A program made the translations under genes and the position numbers. A stretch of 64,000 nt of DNA, from positions 5,267,670-5,331,669 of the forward strand of contig JACDOX010000030.1 of NCBI GenBank assembly GCA_014549065.1, written 5' to 3'. Each line of letters begins with the position of its first letter. The stretch's first letter is position 1. The notes under the pieces were generated by a model that was not told the DNA's origin, did no database searches, and saw nothing but the letters and a program-made list of their open reading frames with translations. Source of the DNA: Cardinalis cardinalis (lineage: Eukaryota; Chordata; Aves; Passeriformes; Cardinalidae). Of this stretch, positions 43,901-58,900 are shown in pieces.

Positions 43901-46900
43901 AAGTGTCACCATCTGATCACTAAATACGACCCCAGTTTGGACCATGGTCATCCTGTAAGTTTAACATTACTGTAATTTCATCTTCAAAAGAGAAACACTC
44001 TGTAGGGAGATTGTTATAAGGGAAACTTCAGGAGTAAAGAAATACTCATGAAAGAAGAGAAAAAAAAACCCACAGGGGCAGACAAAAGCTTATCTTCAGT
44101 GGAATTAGGGACTGGATGTGTCCCTGCAGNAATGGACCACAAAAAAGGATTTTACTGTAATAGTTTTATGTGTGCCCTCTCAGCCACACCCTATGCACAA
44201 ACTCTTGGAGAGGGAAAGAAAAATTCACTGTAGAAGCCTACTCTAGTGATGATAGTGAGGCAAAGTCCTGGGAACAAACAAACAAACAACCTAACACTTA
44301 TTTCTCATCAAAGTTTCCCAGCTTTAGTGCAGACGAGGTGTGAGTTAGGCACAGGCACAAAAGGGACCCCAAAAGGCCCTTTGTCACAAGTCAGGTCACA
44401 GAAGCATTTTATTCTGTCAAGCATCACATAGAAGCAATCCAAGGAAAGGACAAAAAGAAGAGATACTTTGCACTGAGAAATGTTGTGAAGATGTAGATGT
44501 GTGTCAACAGAATCTACAAGGAAGTTTTTGTCATTCCCTTCTCTTCATGTCTGAATTCTATTCAGTCCCTTTCATTAACCTACACCAGGTTTTGTTGTGA
44601 GCTATGTACAGTCCTGTGTAATAAGAAATGGACCTTTCCAAGTCCATAAGTCTACCTTCTATTTTTGAGAATCACTTATTCACTATAATGCTCTAGGAGA
44701 GCTTCATGCCCTCCTTAACCAGGACATCTTTCATTCTTCCTTATTTCTTTCTGGTACAAAGAGTCCAAGTGTTTGTAATTTTCCTGAGCTAACTCTTAGG
44801 CTGTTTCTCATTAGATAAATGAACACACACAGAGAATTCTTTGAACTGGACTGAGCTCCCTCATCCTTTGCCAAATAGAAGGTGTGAGCACTGAAGAGGT
44901 TGAGAGACAGCAGTGGTGCTGAGATAATGAAGTATGGAGTGGGGACAAATCTAAATTGCAGAATGTAGTGCAATTTAGAAATACCTAACAAGTTGAAAAC
45001 AAGTTACCTCAGGCACTGAGCATCACTTGTCTGTGGCAGGAGAGAGCACAGTGTGGGCTGATTTACCAGGGCTCAGAAATGGAGAGGCTGGAGGAAAGCA
45101 CAAAAGAAGCTGATGTACAGGGAGCTCANCAAAGGTTTTGCATATACATTTCCTACCAAACGGACAGTTTGGGTTGTTTCTCTCCACACCTTCAGTTTGT
45201 TCTTTACTGGCCAAAACAATCAAACTGACATCACTGCCACACCAATTTCTGGGCTCCCCTGTCACTGGCTGCCCAGAGGGTGGGTACAGGGNCACAGGGA
45301 CAGAGCTGGGGNGTCACAGCATCTGTGTGACTCTGGCCCAACAGATTTTCCTGCGTTTTGCAGGGACTTGTTACAGCCACTGACAAGCACCTGAATGAAC
45401 ACATTATCCACAACAGATGATGAAATAAACACGCTCTCAGGACCCAGCCCATTCCTCAGACTCATCCATACAAGACTCATTAACTGCAGGGTTGCTGGTA
45501 TTATTGCTACACTAAAAATTATGTGAATAAACCTAAGGGACAAATTTGGCTTGCAGTACACAAAGTTGTTCCAGTAAATGCTAAATATTTTAGAATAATA
45601 AATATTTGTACAGTGATGCTGATCAACGCTGTTTTATGAGTTATATTAGCACACAGTCCCAGATTTAATTCCTAGCATGAATGATGTAAAATTAAAAGGA
45701 ATGTGATTCCATGTCTGCATGCATATTCAATATCTGGCAAAGACTGCTTGAAGTTTTAATTCTAGTAAACACAGAAGGAGCAGAAAGAAAACTGGCATTC
45801 AGTAGGTGAACTTCTCCTTTAAACAGATACCACTGAGTCTGTCTTTATCACCACACAGTAATAAATGGGCAGTGAGAATTGGGTGGGGAGCCTGCGCTTC
45901 CCACAGACCCAGTGGTGCTTCTGATGGTTTCTACTCATGCCCACAGATCTCTCATGATGTAAAATTGTTTTTTCCTGATTATTTTCTAACCCAGGGATAC
46001 TCAGACCTGGAGTACAGCAAGCGGAGGGCATTCTTTGCTGACCTGGCCTTTAATTACAGAGCGTAAGTACAAAGCTGCTGAGGGAAGGTGCAATGGCCCA
46101 CACGGTCAGACTGCGTGTCCAAGACATGTCAGAGATGTCATATTTTGTCCATGGATCAGTGGGGCCCCTTTTGAGACAGCAAAATTCACCCACAAAAGCT
46201 TTCACTGAAAGCTTTTCATATTAAATAGACTTTTATTATATATTATTAATGTTTAATATGAAATAGACTTTTGTGATGACACAGCAAATACACTTGAAGA
46301 CAAAAATCTTAAGATTGCATTCACATATCCCAGTCCAGCGCTGGATTTTGTTTTAGCAGAAGTGATTGCAATATTATTTATTTCAATTTTCAAGTTCCTT
46401 TTAGGACTTGGTCCTGAGCTGAGGTTGATGTTTTTCAAGGAAATTTGAGGAACAATATTTACGAACATATTTTTGATGGTGGAAAGTGATTTACTATTTT
46501 TGTTATTTGTTTTTTTAAATGTCGCTGTCTATGCACACTAATAACATGAAAAGCTCCCAGTTCTCATGTAAGTGATGGAAAATGTTTCTACCTTTATGTA
46601 TAGAGATTCACCAGAACTACACTGCCTTCTGATAGGGTTAATCAAAGGTATGGATACAACCTATACCATGGATTTTCAGCCTCATGGTGTCCAAGAACTG
46701 GTGAAGTCTTGTGAGACTTCTGAACACAGTTTTCTCTCTTCCATCAAATATCAGAGTCAGCACAGCTCAGAGCAGCCCAAAAGCAGAACTGAACTAACTC
46801 AGAGCTACAGAAGAAGCAGCAGTGAGGAAGAGGAGAAAAGACCACACATCAGAGAACCAGTGCCAACCACGCAGTGGGTTAGCTCTCTGGGCAGCTCTCT

Positions 46901-49900
46901 GCTCGTGGGTTTCTGAAAGCTCCTCTGTGATGCTGCTGAGCTGATCACATCCTCCAGGGAGGGCCCCTCCAGGCACACACTGTGGTTTGCTCCCTAGATT
47001 GCCTTCAGCAGAGGTGATGGCAAGCCTGGAGAGCTTTGATTCCCTCTGTGAACCAGGACACAGCTCCCTTTCTCACATATCCCTCTGTTTCCTGCCCACA
47101 TTGTAATGGAAGAGAGAACACCCACATTAGAGCTGACCAAGACAAATGCATGGTTCATTATTTACTATTTTTCTATTTTCATTACGGCAAAAATAATCAT
47201 GGTGCAGGCAAAAAAAAGCTTGGGAACTGAACTTGAAATCTTAAGACATGTGTCATATTTCTTCTCTTCATTACAGAGGAGACCCTTTACCCCACATTGA
47301 GTACACAGCACAGGAAACAGCAACTTGGTGAGTTTGGTACTTGTGCTCCTACTGCGGGGCCATTCCATAGCAGTCCCAGGAAAGACTGGCAATGTGACAC
47401 AGCCAAAACCTTTTTAAATGTTCTTCATCCACCCCACATTTGACTCTTTGGTTAGATTTCATCTTTTGGTTGTTTGTTTTGCAGAAAGCCATTCTCAGGG
47501 CTGGCCTTAACTATTCACTTTCTAGAGCAAAAGGCATTTTCCTGGCTGTCTCCCTGCCTGCAGATCCCAGCAGGATATCAGAAGCCAGAAAACATCTGGG
47601 CCCTATAGAATAACTTCTTCTGACAGACCTCTAATTCACCATGGTGCTGGCAGAAATATCACCTTTTCAAACTTGTTATCAGGAGAAAATGCCCACTCAC
47701 AGGACAGAGATTCACTCAGAGGACATGGCTAATTCAATATTCACAGGACAGAGGAGCCTTGCTTGTTCTCCTTCAAGTATTCATTGCTTTTAACATGAAT
47801 ATGTATCAGTATCCAAACTGAAGGTAGAAGAAATTTTGAAATACCTTTCTAATATACATTATTATTTACACTGTAAAAGGGCCTTAGATAACATATAGAT
47901 ATCATGAAATTATAGAAAGTTACTGTTACAAGGGTGCAGCATTTATTCACTAGGCCTTTGCTGCTCCTGAAGGTCTACCACTCAAAAAAAAAAAAAAAAA
48001 GAGCCCAAAACATAACCAATTAATTAACCAAAATATTAAATTAAAAGCATTTTTGCACATTATGTGAAATATGTGGCAGGTTTGAAATGGAGCAGAGCTC
48101 TTATTTAAAATCCCTCTGTTTCCACTTTTTTGCCACTAACTTTCAGATATATCAGTAAGCAGCCACATTTGTGTGATACTGCAAAGCATTAATTGTCCAA
48201 AAGTCTCAAGTAAGAGCAGAGTCCTGGGATTGTGCAAGGTGCCACATGGGCACATAAGAGAGAGTCTTTCTTCAGAAATTTAAATGGGAAGAAGGACTAA
48301 AGGTGGGGGAAAGGAAGAATGAAGACCACATTTTCTAGCTGAGCAACTGAAAACCCTAAAACTTAAGTAATTTGCCCTAAATCACATGCAAGGTTTATTC
48401 CAATGCCAGGACTTAAATCCATAGAGCTAGATGTCTCATGCCAGAACCTCTCTGGCATCCCATCTATTTCAATATTTTAAGTAAAATCTACTTTGCCACA
48501 GAAAGCCACAACCACATAAAAACCTTGCATCCAGCTCATCCAGGAGGATGTGCTTTTATTAAGCTCAAATAGGTTTTTATAGCATCTTTCAATAGTCAGA
48601 GATTGATGGTCAGTGTCATGCTCATGATTACTACCACCAGCCAACAATCTTGGCATGGGATGGTGTGTGGGAATGTCATATTTAAGAAAATTTAATTTTG
48701 TGTTCTTTCCTGTTTTTCTCTTTTATTGCCAACCTTCGTCATTCCAGCTCTCCTCCACCTCGAATTAGACCCAGTGTGGCAACAGAATAGACTTTTAAAG
48801 GAGTATCTGCCCATTTCCTCACCCAGCAGGCCAGGTTGTCTTGTTATGTAAAGCTGTTTCCAAAATTAGCCTTCCCAATTGTTATCACAGCCCCCCGAGG
48901 CCGTGCCCTGAGGTCAGCTGCGTTACAGCACAGCTGAATTGGGCTGTGCAACTGCAGGGGAAATTTGTAGCACAAACTGAATTCCCTTGGTGTCACTCTG
49001 AGGAGTTGCTGGATGCCTTCAGTTTGTAGCAACGTGGCTATAAAAACGAAAACCAAGGCAGCAAAGAAATACGAGTGTCAGAAAACAGAGGGTACAGATG
49101 ATCTGGGCTTTTGTTTTCAAAGCAACTTCTTGGAAGGCCCTGAAACTAAGCAGTCAGAGATGCCATATGGGTAAAAGCTGTGCAAGAAAAATGGAGAATT
49201 CAGGAGAAAATTATGGGGATGCACCTGTCACAACTTTATTATAAAGTTGAATAGTGCCACTTCTTTTTTCCCCCCTGAAAAATAAGGAAATTTATGTAAA
49301 ATTAGGTTGTTATCTTTAGTCTTTCAAGCATCTGGCTCCATCTTTGGTTAGGACGCTCCTTTCTAGAGTGTTTCATAAAGTTTCCTTCCAGCAGTTCTTT
49401 CATACCTGCTCCTCTCTTGACTTTGGAGAGTTTACTTGGATTGCTGTCTTAGAGGAGCACTGAGCTTTGGGCAACTCATCACTGGTCCCTGGGACTGCCT
49501 GCATTTCTGTGGTAGCCAATGTTTGGACACAGAGCAGAATGACACTTTGATAAAAGAGACCATGTGTGCACAAGTGTAAACAAGGCTGCTCTCTCTAGGC
49601 TCCAGTCTGGGCATGAACCCTGCGCTGGTTCAAATCCCACACGACCCCACTGAAGTCAGTAGTATTCCATGAGGAAATAAGCCAGGGCAACACTTGAACT
49701 CCAGGCCTCCTCATTTTTTCCTAATTCCTCCATGGAAATGGCCCAGCCTCCTGTGGCTTTTGCAATAGTGACAGCAGCCACTGTTTCCCTCTGTTCTTTT
49801 AACTTTTTTTTCTCCTAAGGTTTTCCTCCCCCGCTTCATTCTGGTTCATTATTACTCCCACACTGTGTAAGACATTTGTACAAATAAAGAGCCATTACCA

Positions 49901-52900
49901 GGGACTGGCTATCACCTCCATAGCAACAACAGCATCACAAAAAGGAGAATAATCATAATAATAATAATGGTTTAAAAAAAAATTACAAAACCAATGAAAG
50001 GTCATTTCCCNTACCCAGCATTTCCAAGAATGATCTCAATTTTCATAAAACAATGTTTATAAAGTTGTTGAGACCCTAGGGCCATGTCTGAACAAAAATA
50101 ACCATTTCTATAAGGTTCTTTGCCATCCCCTATTACTACTTGCTTATTTTGCAACAGCTAAATATATTCCAAACCACAACTCTAAATCCAAGTACCATCA
50201 AGTTTGTGAGAAGCTTAAAGCCTGTGCCCAAATCAGGTTACATATATTATTTTCAGCTGGTCTCTTTTTATATAGTGGGATAAATGCTTCAAGAAGCTGG
50301 CATATCTTTCAAACACATAGCCTGTGCCAGGCACTTTGAACTGCAAAAATACAAAGCTCTTCACCTGTGCAGCTATAACCCTTCAGTATCAGAAAAAGTG
50401 CTTTTCCCAGAGGCTTTTAAGAGGCAAATCTAGGCTAGGCTTCAGGGTGGAAAAGGATGGACCAGCATTTCAAGTTGTACCCAAACAAAGAAAGGAGGGG
50501 AATACCTGATTCATTCCTTCTCTAAACTGAGCAACAGGGTATCCCAGACTCAGCTCTCTCCCTGGGATTTCCCTGGNGCCTCCAACACACTTTGCATGAA
50601 AGTGCCTAATCAAGAAACACTTCTGTATCAGACTTAGAGTTCTGTAAAATTAAAGGACACCTTCTGAAGGAAAAGTGAAGCAAAACGCCCTTATGGTTTG
50701 CTACATCCAGCCAGGACCAGCATTCAAGCACCAGGTGTCCAAGCTCAGATTTTTAGACCATGCTGGGGCTTTACATCTCCCTGTGGATGGCACAGGTAAG
50801 TACTGCTTTATTGAGGAGCCTCACTCTGTCCAGGTTTTGATTTTCAGGAGAGAGGTCTACAGGAAGCTGAGGAGCCTTTACCCCACTCATGCCTGTACCC
50901 AGTACCTGGATGCTTTCCAGCAGCTGGAGCAGCACTGTGGCTACAGAGAGGATAACATCCCTCAGCTTCAGGACGTCTCCAGATTTTTAAAAGGTCAGTC
51001 ATTACAAACCATGGTTTATTCTAAGGTTCCCTGCACATATTTGTGCACCACAAGCCATTTCCTAGGAGACAAGCTGGTGGACAGAGCTCATGAGCTCCAG
51101 CACAGGGCACTCATTCCAGGCACATGGAATGAGACCCAGCTGGAGGTTTGTGTGTGTTCTGTGCGTGGCAGCAGCTGGTGTGGCACTACCCAGCTAATCC
51201 CTGTGCTAGCAGCACTGCACTCACAGCAGACACTGCTCAGTACTGTGGGAAGCCACAAAATCAGAGGGTTTTGGGAAAGCTGCAAAAGGCAGGCCTCAGA
51301 GACAGCAGAGCTGTGATTAGAGCTAAGCAGCAGCCATGAGATAAGTCAGCAGAAAAATTATTTATAAATAAATAAAAAAGGACAAATAGAACAATGGTCG
51401 GTGTATTAATGCTTGTCTAGAATAACTCCTTAAGCTACAGGAAAGTTTATCTTGCAAGATATTAGGAAGTTTGAAGCTTAATAATGGAGCTCTGTGCATT
51501 GTGTTTTAAGGCTTACAAGCAGGTATTGTATCTGAAATAAGCAAGCATTGTTTTAACAAAAGGTACCTGTGCTTATAGTGGTTGGATAGAACTACTGTCA
51601 GTGTGCTTTTGCTTTGTGTGATTAGTCAAAAACTTATAAAGTGAGTTGTAACATTAAGTTCTTGATCTGCTGCCTGGGATGTGAGCTGCTGGCATCTTCC
51701 CGTTGCCATAACCATGCAATGAGACCGATGCTGGAAAATCAAACAGCTCAAGGCACGTTCCTCAGCAGCCCCATCCCATTTGTGATTTGTACATAGACCC
51801 CTGTACAGAGATAAGCACAACTTCCACACTGCCTTTTTGTGGTTTTGGCTCTGTTTTATGCTCCTATAGCCATGCTGATAACAAGCCCCAAACACAAGCA
51901 CAGGTACCTACCTCCCACGTAGATTTTTCCTGATCCAGCAGGCAGGATGGGGATGCGTGCTAGAGGAGATGATTTCCAGGAGATCCCACTACTCAGTCAG
52001 CAGCTTCCCTGTAACAACTCTGCTTCCTTCTGTCTCTGTAGCACCACTTGCCACACCAAACTATTTGGTGGCTGACAGGAGAGCACAAAGGCTGTGGTGC
52101 TGGCCCAAAAAGGCATGAAGAGGTCACCTCAGAAAAAGGACACACAGGTTTTCCAGGCTGACCTGTCAGCTAGGGGCTGACTAGCAAGGAGCAGGAGAGC
52201 AAGGGCACCTGCATTGTGAGGCCACAGGCTGCATGGGTTCCCAAGGCCAGGTGCTTTGTGTAAGCCACCTGATTATCAAGAATTGCTAAAGAAGGTGATC
52301 ACCTTTAAAGCCTCCTCCTCAGTGAAAAGATGCGACAGAGGGAGGATAGCTTATCACCATGATGAAATACACAATAAAAAAAAATATGGCTTACCTTAAA
52401 TAAATTGTACTCACTCAGAAAATCAAGTGACCTGCTCCATATNAGAGTAGGGGATACCAGTTAGCTTAAATAAGCTTTCTGTGTCTGAAGAGTTTTCTAA
52501 GACTTTGGCATTTCTCATGAAGATTAAGCTGTTTGATGACAAGGCTTTTATTGCATGTTCAGTGTGAGGGAAGGGAGGGTTGCCATGTGAAAAGCATCTT
52601 CCATAAACACCCTTGCACCCAGCTGTAGGAGATTTTCTGTGTAGGCATTATGTATTTTCTCATGTATTCTCACTTCTATTCAACTACCCATCTTACTTCC
52701 CTCTTATAATAACTGGGCTGATAAATATTTTTTCTCTTGAAGTAGTTGATCTCATTTAATTTACACACTAGCTGACAGCAGGGAGCTCTAGGAATTGTGA
52801 TTCTGACTTGATTACCAGAGATATTCATATCCTTCAAGTGTATCAAGTAATTTCAAAGTGGGAGGATTTAGGACAGTGTAAGACTATGCTGCCATAATCC

Positions 52901-55900
52901 TATTGGCATTGCTCATGTTAGTTGACAGGATTTGATTGCCTGGAGTCTGCTCACTTCCTTTACAGGCTCTGGTTCTAAATATTCTCTGTGTCATAAACAA
53001 AACAAAACAGCAACTAAACAGCAACTCTGAAAAACCTGCCAATAATGTTTGGAAAGATGTTCTCAGTGAGTTTCAACTCATTTACTATAAACACAAGGTG
53101 TCTACTACAAGCTAATTCTATGAACTACTTGGGAACGAGTATCAAGCATTCCAGAGGCATTTTATTCCACTCTCAAATGGACAGCTAAGGAAAATGTACA
53201 ACTGTTCATAGTTCTCGAGACCACTGGTCCTCCCCTCATTAAACTGTAGATTAAAATTGGATTACTTTAGGCTGTAGGTTATGCATGAATGAAACAATTT
53301 TTTCTTTTCAGAAGAGCTGTGTTAACAGCTAGACACAATTAAGAGTGAGGAAACTGTTTTAGTCCCATTATGTGAGGCTTTGAATGGATATCTTGGCTGT
53401 CTTTCCTCTGACAGAGCATTTCACTATGCAGAATACTTTCTAGAATAGCATGAACGTGGACATTATTGCAAGGCCCAAACTCAGTCTGAGCCAGAAGCAT
53501 CTGGAAGGTTTAAAATCTGACCAAAAGTTTAAGCATATTGTTAAGAGTATTGACCAAAATCCTCTTAAATGCTGTCAGGCTTGAGGCAGTGGCCAGTTCT
53601 CTAGGGAGCCTATTCCAGTGTTTGAACCACCCTCTCAGAAAAGAAAAGCTTCTGAATGTCCATTCTGAACCTCCCCTTGTACAGCTTTGAAAATAATAAA
53701 TCATGGGAGGCAGAGAGAGACAGAGAGAGGGGGATAACCTGGAAAGAAAGTGATCATGTTAAAACCAGCCCACACAGCCAGATAAAATTCCACCTTCTCT
53801 TTAACTTAGCAGTATCTGTGAACATAAGAAAGCAGTTCCTTTTGATTTGGTATGAGACCTGTCTGTTATTACCTATTAATGAGGCTGGCTTGAAGAGAAA
53901 GGAACTGTACTTCATAAATATTTCACAATTACTTAAAGGGCATTAAGTAGTTAACAGTGTGATCACTTACACAGGGCAAGTGTTTTCCTAAAGGGTTAAC
54001 TGGATGAACCTAGGCACATCTTTCTTTCTAGGAAAGATGTTTGGATTTAGGCAGTCATTGTGCTCCACAGCTGGAAGAAATTACAGCCAGTGAACTCAAG
54101 CAAGCTCCCACTACAATGCACAGGCTGCCTGTATACACCAGTTTTTGGGCCAAGAATTAAGCCTTGCAGATCACTTTAGGTCAACTGCTCAAGACCTTCT
54201 TCTGCAATGCACTTTGATTTCCCAGATCTTTGGGCAGCAGGTCCAACCAGCCACATCCCCAATTCTCTGCTGATTGCTGGTTTTGTTGTGCAGTCATGAA
54301 GCAGGAGTTCAGGTTTTGCAGATATTACCTTCAGCAGATAACTTTTTCCTAGGGCTTTTCAAGGCAACTGGCCAAGTCTGTTCCATCAGCAGAATGTCTG
54401 ATTCACTGGCCTCTGTTTTAAAGGACATCTCAGGGAACACAAGCTGTAATTTTCATTTTCCCTCCTTCTCCTCCACCATGGATGCTAAAGCTATATAAAT
54501 TTCCCTAGACCCTTTCATAGTCTTTCCAAAATTCAGTTACTAAGCTATTGGTTTTCATATAATATATTTTTCAGCTAATGTAATTTTCACTCAGAATTCA
54601 ACCCAAAGATTACCAGATTCTGAAATTTTCACATTCCTCTGAATTGGACCAGCAAATAGACAGTTTTTGGGGTTTTTTAATTGTTCAGTTTTGAGGCAGT
54701 TCTGTACTAATTACCTGTGAATTGAGTGGAGCAATAGAAGATATCTGTGGCAAATGCCCACCACCTAGTCCATCACAATGTGAGGAAAAAGTACTCCTTG
54801 TTGTCCTCTCATTCCTCTATTTCTTCTTATATTTTGTCACTTCTTTGAATTCTTTTTTCCTTTTTTTCTTTCTCTGGGTGTTTTGTTTTGTTTTGTAATG
54901 GGAGAAGTACTAATAGCCTGACAGAGTAAGACAAGAAATTCTGGAAGAAACATGAAAAAACAAACCAAAACAAATCTTGTAAATGGTTTGGTTTCTGGGT
55001 GGGATTTTTTTGTTTGTTTTAAAAAGGAAAAAAAAAAAAGGTTCTAGGCTTCATGACACAATAGAGTATGGAAGAAGAATTGAGAATAAAGTCATTTCTG
55101 ATTTTTTTAAAATGCAGTTTTATGCTTTAAAGAAGACGAGATGTCATTTATGGGAGCAGAGAATGAAACACAGATTTTGAATATAGGACTTCAAAAAGAT
55201 TATCATTGGCTCACTTTGAAAGCGGTGATTTTCAATTTTCTCAGCTTTGCAGACCACCAGCATGTTTCCCATGGACATGCAGAGTGTGTGTTCTGTTGGC
55301 CACCAGACTGGTTATTTTTTTGGTTATCTCTCACAGTCCTTTCACAGTAAAGCAGGGTGCTCTGGGATAACACTGGATGTACAAGCTGAAATCACAGTGC
55401 AAAAGTGTGACACAGAAGGACATCTCCTTCTGTGTCCTGGTCTGTGGACATGTGCAAAGCAAAACACCTATGGTCACATCACTGGGAGGCTGTGCAGTGG
55501 GTTCTAGACAAACATAATGGTGAAAAAAAGCCAAGAAAGAAAAAAAAAGAAAAAAACACCAGTGTTGGAATTTCAGGCTCTTTCTTGTTCCAAGGTCAGG
55601 GCGAATAATACTCAGGAAATGTTTTTGAAGTCTCACTCTGAAGTTTATTATCCTTACCTATTACAAACTCATGAGGTGTGAGTTCTCCCTAACAATTCGA
55701 GAAAGTGCCCTAAAATGGTGTTTCAAGACTATTTAAGTCCTAGTTACCCAATAAACAGTTGACATCTATATTATTTATGCTTCTAACCTAATTATGATCA
55801 CCCAAAACTCACAATGTGGACATCTTCCATCTAATTAGAGAAAATCACCCAGATTCGTGAAAAAGAAGGAAGAAGAAGATGAAGAACAGCTTGCCTTCAT

Positions 55901-58900
55901 CCTAAAACCTCCATCTTGCTTCATATTTATTTCTATATTCTAAAACCCTAAACTCTAAAAGTTTTCCACCTTGTGATATTACACACTTCTAACCAGCTAC
56001 ACACCCATAATCCCAGTGCTATCAATCAATGTTGGAAGTCTTCTCCACAGCCTCAGGTCAAATGCAGTTTTCTCTTGTGGGTTTAAAATTCTCAGCTTCC
56101 AGGGTTCCAACACACCAGGTGCAGGTTCTGTTCCCTGCCTGATTTTAAGGACCATGTGTGACCTCAGATGCACCTGTGTCGTGTGGAACGTAGAGAACTG
56201 TGTGTGTATATGTGCAAAAATGTGCACTGGGGTGGGCAGAGCTCCCACACCTCGTGACACTGCTATGGGAATGCACACAGGATGGATGGATGGATAGGTG
56301 ATCCCATGTTGCAGGAACTGGTCCTGTACCAGCACAGGGGCACATCAATCATGATAAGGCAAGGTGTGTCCGCTTTGCTTGGTGGAGGGAACTATTCCAA
56401 CAGAGCAGGAAGGATCCCTGAAACTACTTAGCTGAAGTAAACCTGCTGTGTAGTTAACCCTAGAAACAGCTGAATTTGGTGTCCCTTGCCTTTGCAGAGA
56501 GAACAGGTTTCCAGCTGAGGCCAGCTGCAGGACAGCTGTCTGCTCGCGACTTCCTCGCCAGCCTGGCATTCCGTGTCTTTCAGTGCACACAGTACACAAG
56601 GCATTTCTCCTCTCCCATGCATTCCCCAGAACCGTAAGTTTGATGCCCTGGCATAATTCCATCCTTCTGAGTGTGTTGGGGATCATTCTCTTGGGACTGG
56701 CTCTGGAGTTCCATCCAGTAGTCTGCAGAATAAAATAATTTGAGAAAAATTGGTAGCTGGAGAGTTTGAAGGGGAAGTCATGCATGAGAGGGTGTGGTTC
56801 TCTGTCTCTTTTGCAAAGTTGTCTGGGGAAGGAAAAGACTAAAGAATATCTGGTTTAATCTTTTCATCCTGCCTTCAGTTACCATCTGCTGGGGTTTGAT
56901 TTCCTGCTGCGAAACTCTCCCAGTAAGTGCTGGCCAGACAGCAGCAATTCCATTTCATGAGAAATTACAAGTTCACACAGACGCTTTTGTTGTACGCTGG
57001 GACAAAACAGGGACCTTTCAATGATGTTGTGACATAGAAGGTTAGTGCCCATGCCATCCCAAGGAGACAATAGACAGCAGGCAGAAGGGAATGCTCTGAT
57101 CCTTGCAGAGCCAGGCCAGGTGTGGAGGCAGCCACTGTGGAACAGCCCACACCAGCTCCCTTTGGGGTCTGCTGGCTAAAGTCCTTCACAGGGAGTTCAT
57201 GAAAGGGCAGGAAAAGGAAGCCTTTAACAAACAAGAAAGTCACTTCTTTTCCAGAGACTGCTGCCATGAGTTGTTGGGTCATGTTCCCATGCTGGCTGAC
57301 AAGGAGTTTGCCCAGTTCTCACAGGTAAGAACATTTTCTGCTGACCCTTTAACCAGCTGCTCTGGGTAGCAGGCCAGAGTGCCTTAAATACATGCAGCTC
57401 ACCATGCAANGCAGTTCCAAGAGTGGATTGTGCCTGAGCCATGACCTCCAGGCAGGGTGGGCNGGCAGCCACCTGGGAGATGTTTCCTCCAAGGGAGTGG
57501 TAGCACTGCTCCCTACAGACACAGTGTGAAAGGAAGGGCAGGCAGAGCTTGTGGGGCTTCCCTGTGGGAGGGCTGTGTCAATCTGGATGTCTCTGTGGGG
57601 CTGGAGGCTGAGCTCTGCTCCCCTGGCTTCCTGTGCTCCACCACATGAACCTACACAGCTGAGCCTCCAGGCTGGGTCTGTCTCTGGATGTACATTCTTG
57701 TCTCACAAGAAACTTTAATTGTGTCCATCACCATGTCATTCATCAGAGTTGTTTTTCCCTTTACAACTCACCAGATTCTCACAGCATTGCTCACACTGGT
57801 GAGGAGGCTCCAAAAAGCAAACAGAGCTTCTTTGTACAATAAGGGGCTATTTAGTACGAACAATCAGTGTCAGACCCAACTGAACTCAATGACCTCTCAT
57901 AATTAAAGACTCCAGAACTCTGAGTGTTCCTCAAAACCATAGCAGAGGGGAGAAGACATCTCATTGTCCAGGCTTATCTGGGGATAAGATCAGAGGGGTA
58001 ACGTGATGTAGGTCCCAACATGACCTAGGTCCCTGAAGAAATATCTTTGAAAGAAAATCAGTTCACTTCATATGATGTGGCTTCCAGTTGTATCAACTTA
58101 AATACATGCCAGTTACCATTTTGATCATAAATGTTGGTTATTAACAGAATCAAAAGATACTACCTTAAGCATCCTAGTCATCTATAATTTATTCTGGAAG
58201 AAACCTATTCAGTTCAGTTCAATACTGGAACTTAAGACACATTAAAAGTAAAGACTACAGCAATTTCAAATCTTTCCATTTTCTTCTTTTCCTATCAATA
58301 GCACAGACTATATAACATGAGATCACATTCAGTGAATTTTCACATTTCACTTTTTTGTCCCCACAAAGTATTTTTGCAGTCAAAATTCACCCCATGAAAA
58401 TTCTTTTTTTGCCCCATTCAATATGAGACAATGAATGGTGAAAATACCCTTATTTTGTTTGTTTGTGCATGATATGGCTCCTGGGATAGCAAAAAAAAGA
58501 GATATCTACAGTTTCCTATTGTGAGAATAACATTTAACAGGGAGCACAGATGAAAGTAAACAGAATCATCCCTGTGCAGACCTGGCCTGCTCATAAGGGC
58601 TGTCACAAAGAGTGAGGGACAGAAAGGCAATGGCAAAGACAAAACCCACCTTTGCTCTCCTTCCTTCTCATGCCTCCCTGTAAATTTTTGCCTGGTTTAG
58701 ATAGTCCAGCATTAAGACAAGAGATGGTTAATTTTACACAGAGAGAACACTGAGGATTAATCACTCATCTAATGTGGCTCCCAGTGGTATGTAGCTGGGG
58801 GCCAGGGAGAGGTAGGCATCCTGGAAGCCATGGAAGGTCATTTTGGGTGACAAAAACAATGAATAGTTCATGCTATTCATGCTAGAAATGATGTGGCCCT

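Larger units (their letters stand above)
50994..56497 (+). other. TH2: TH2 intron 6
   Basis: At 5.5 kb this is the longest TH2 intron in the window. It contains two solo LTRs (51402-51793 and 55563-56112) and a minus-strand CR1 fragment (53510-53700). Confidence 0.85.

Noticed and set aside
49020..49070. TATAAAA with nearby CpG as a promoter inside TH2 intron 5
   Set aside because: There is a lone TATA word with no downstream coding exon, initiator or CpG island.
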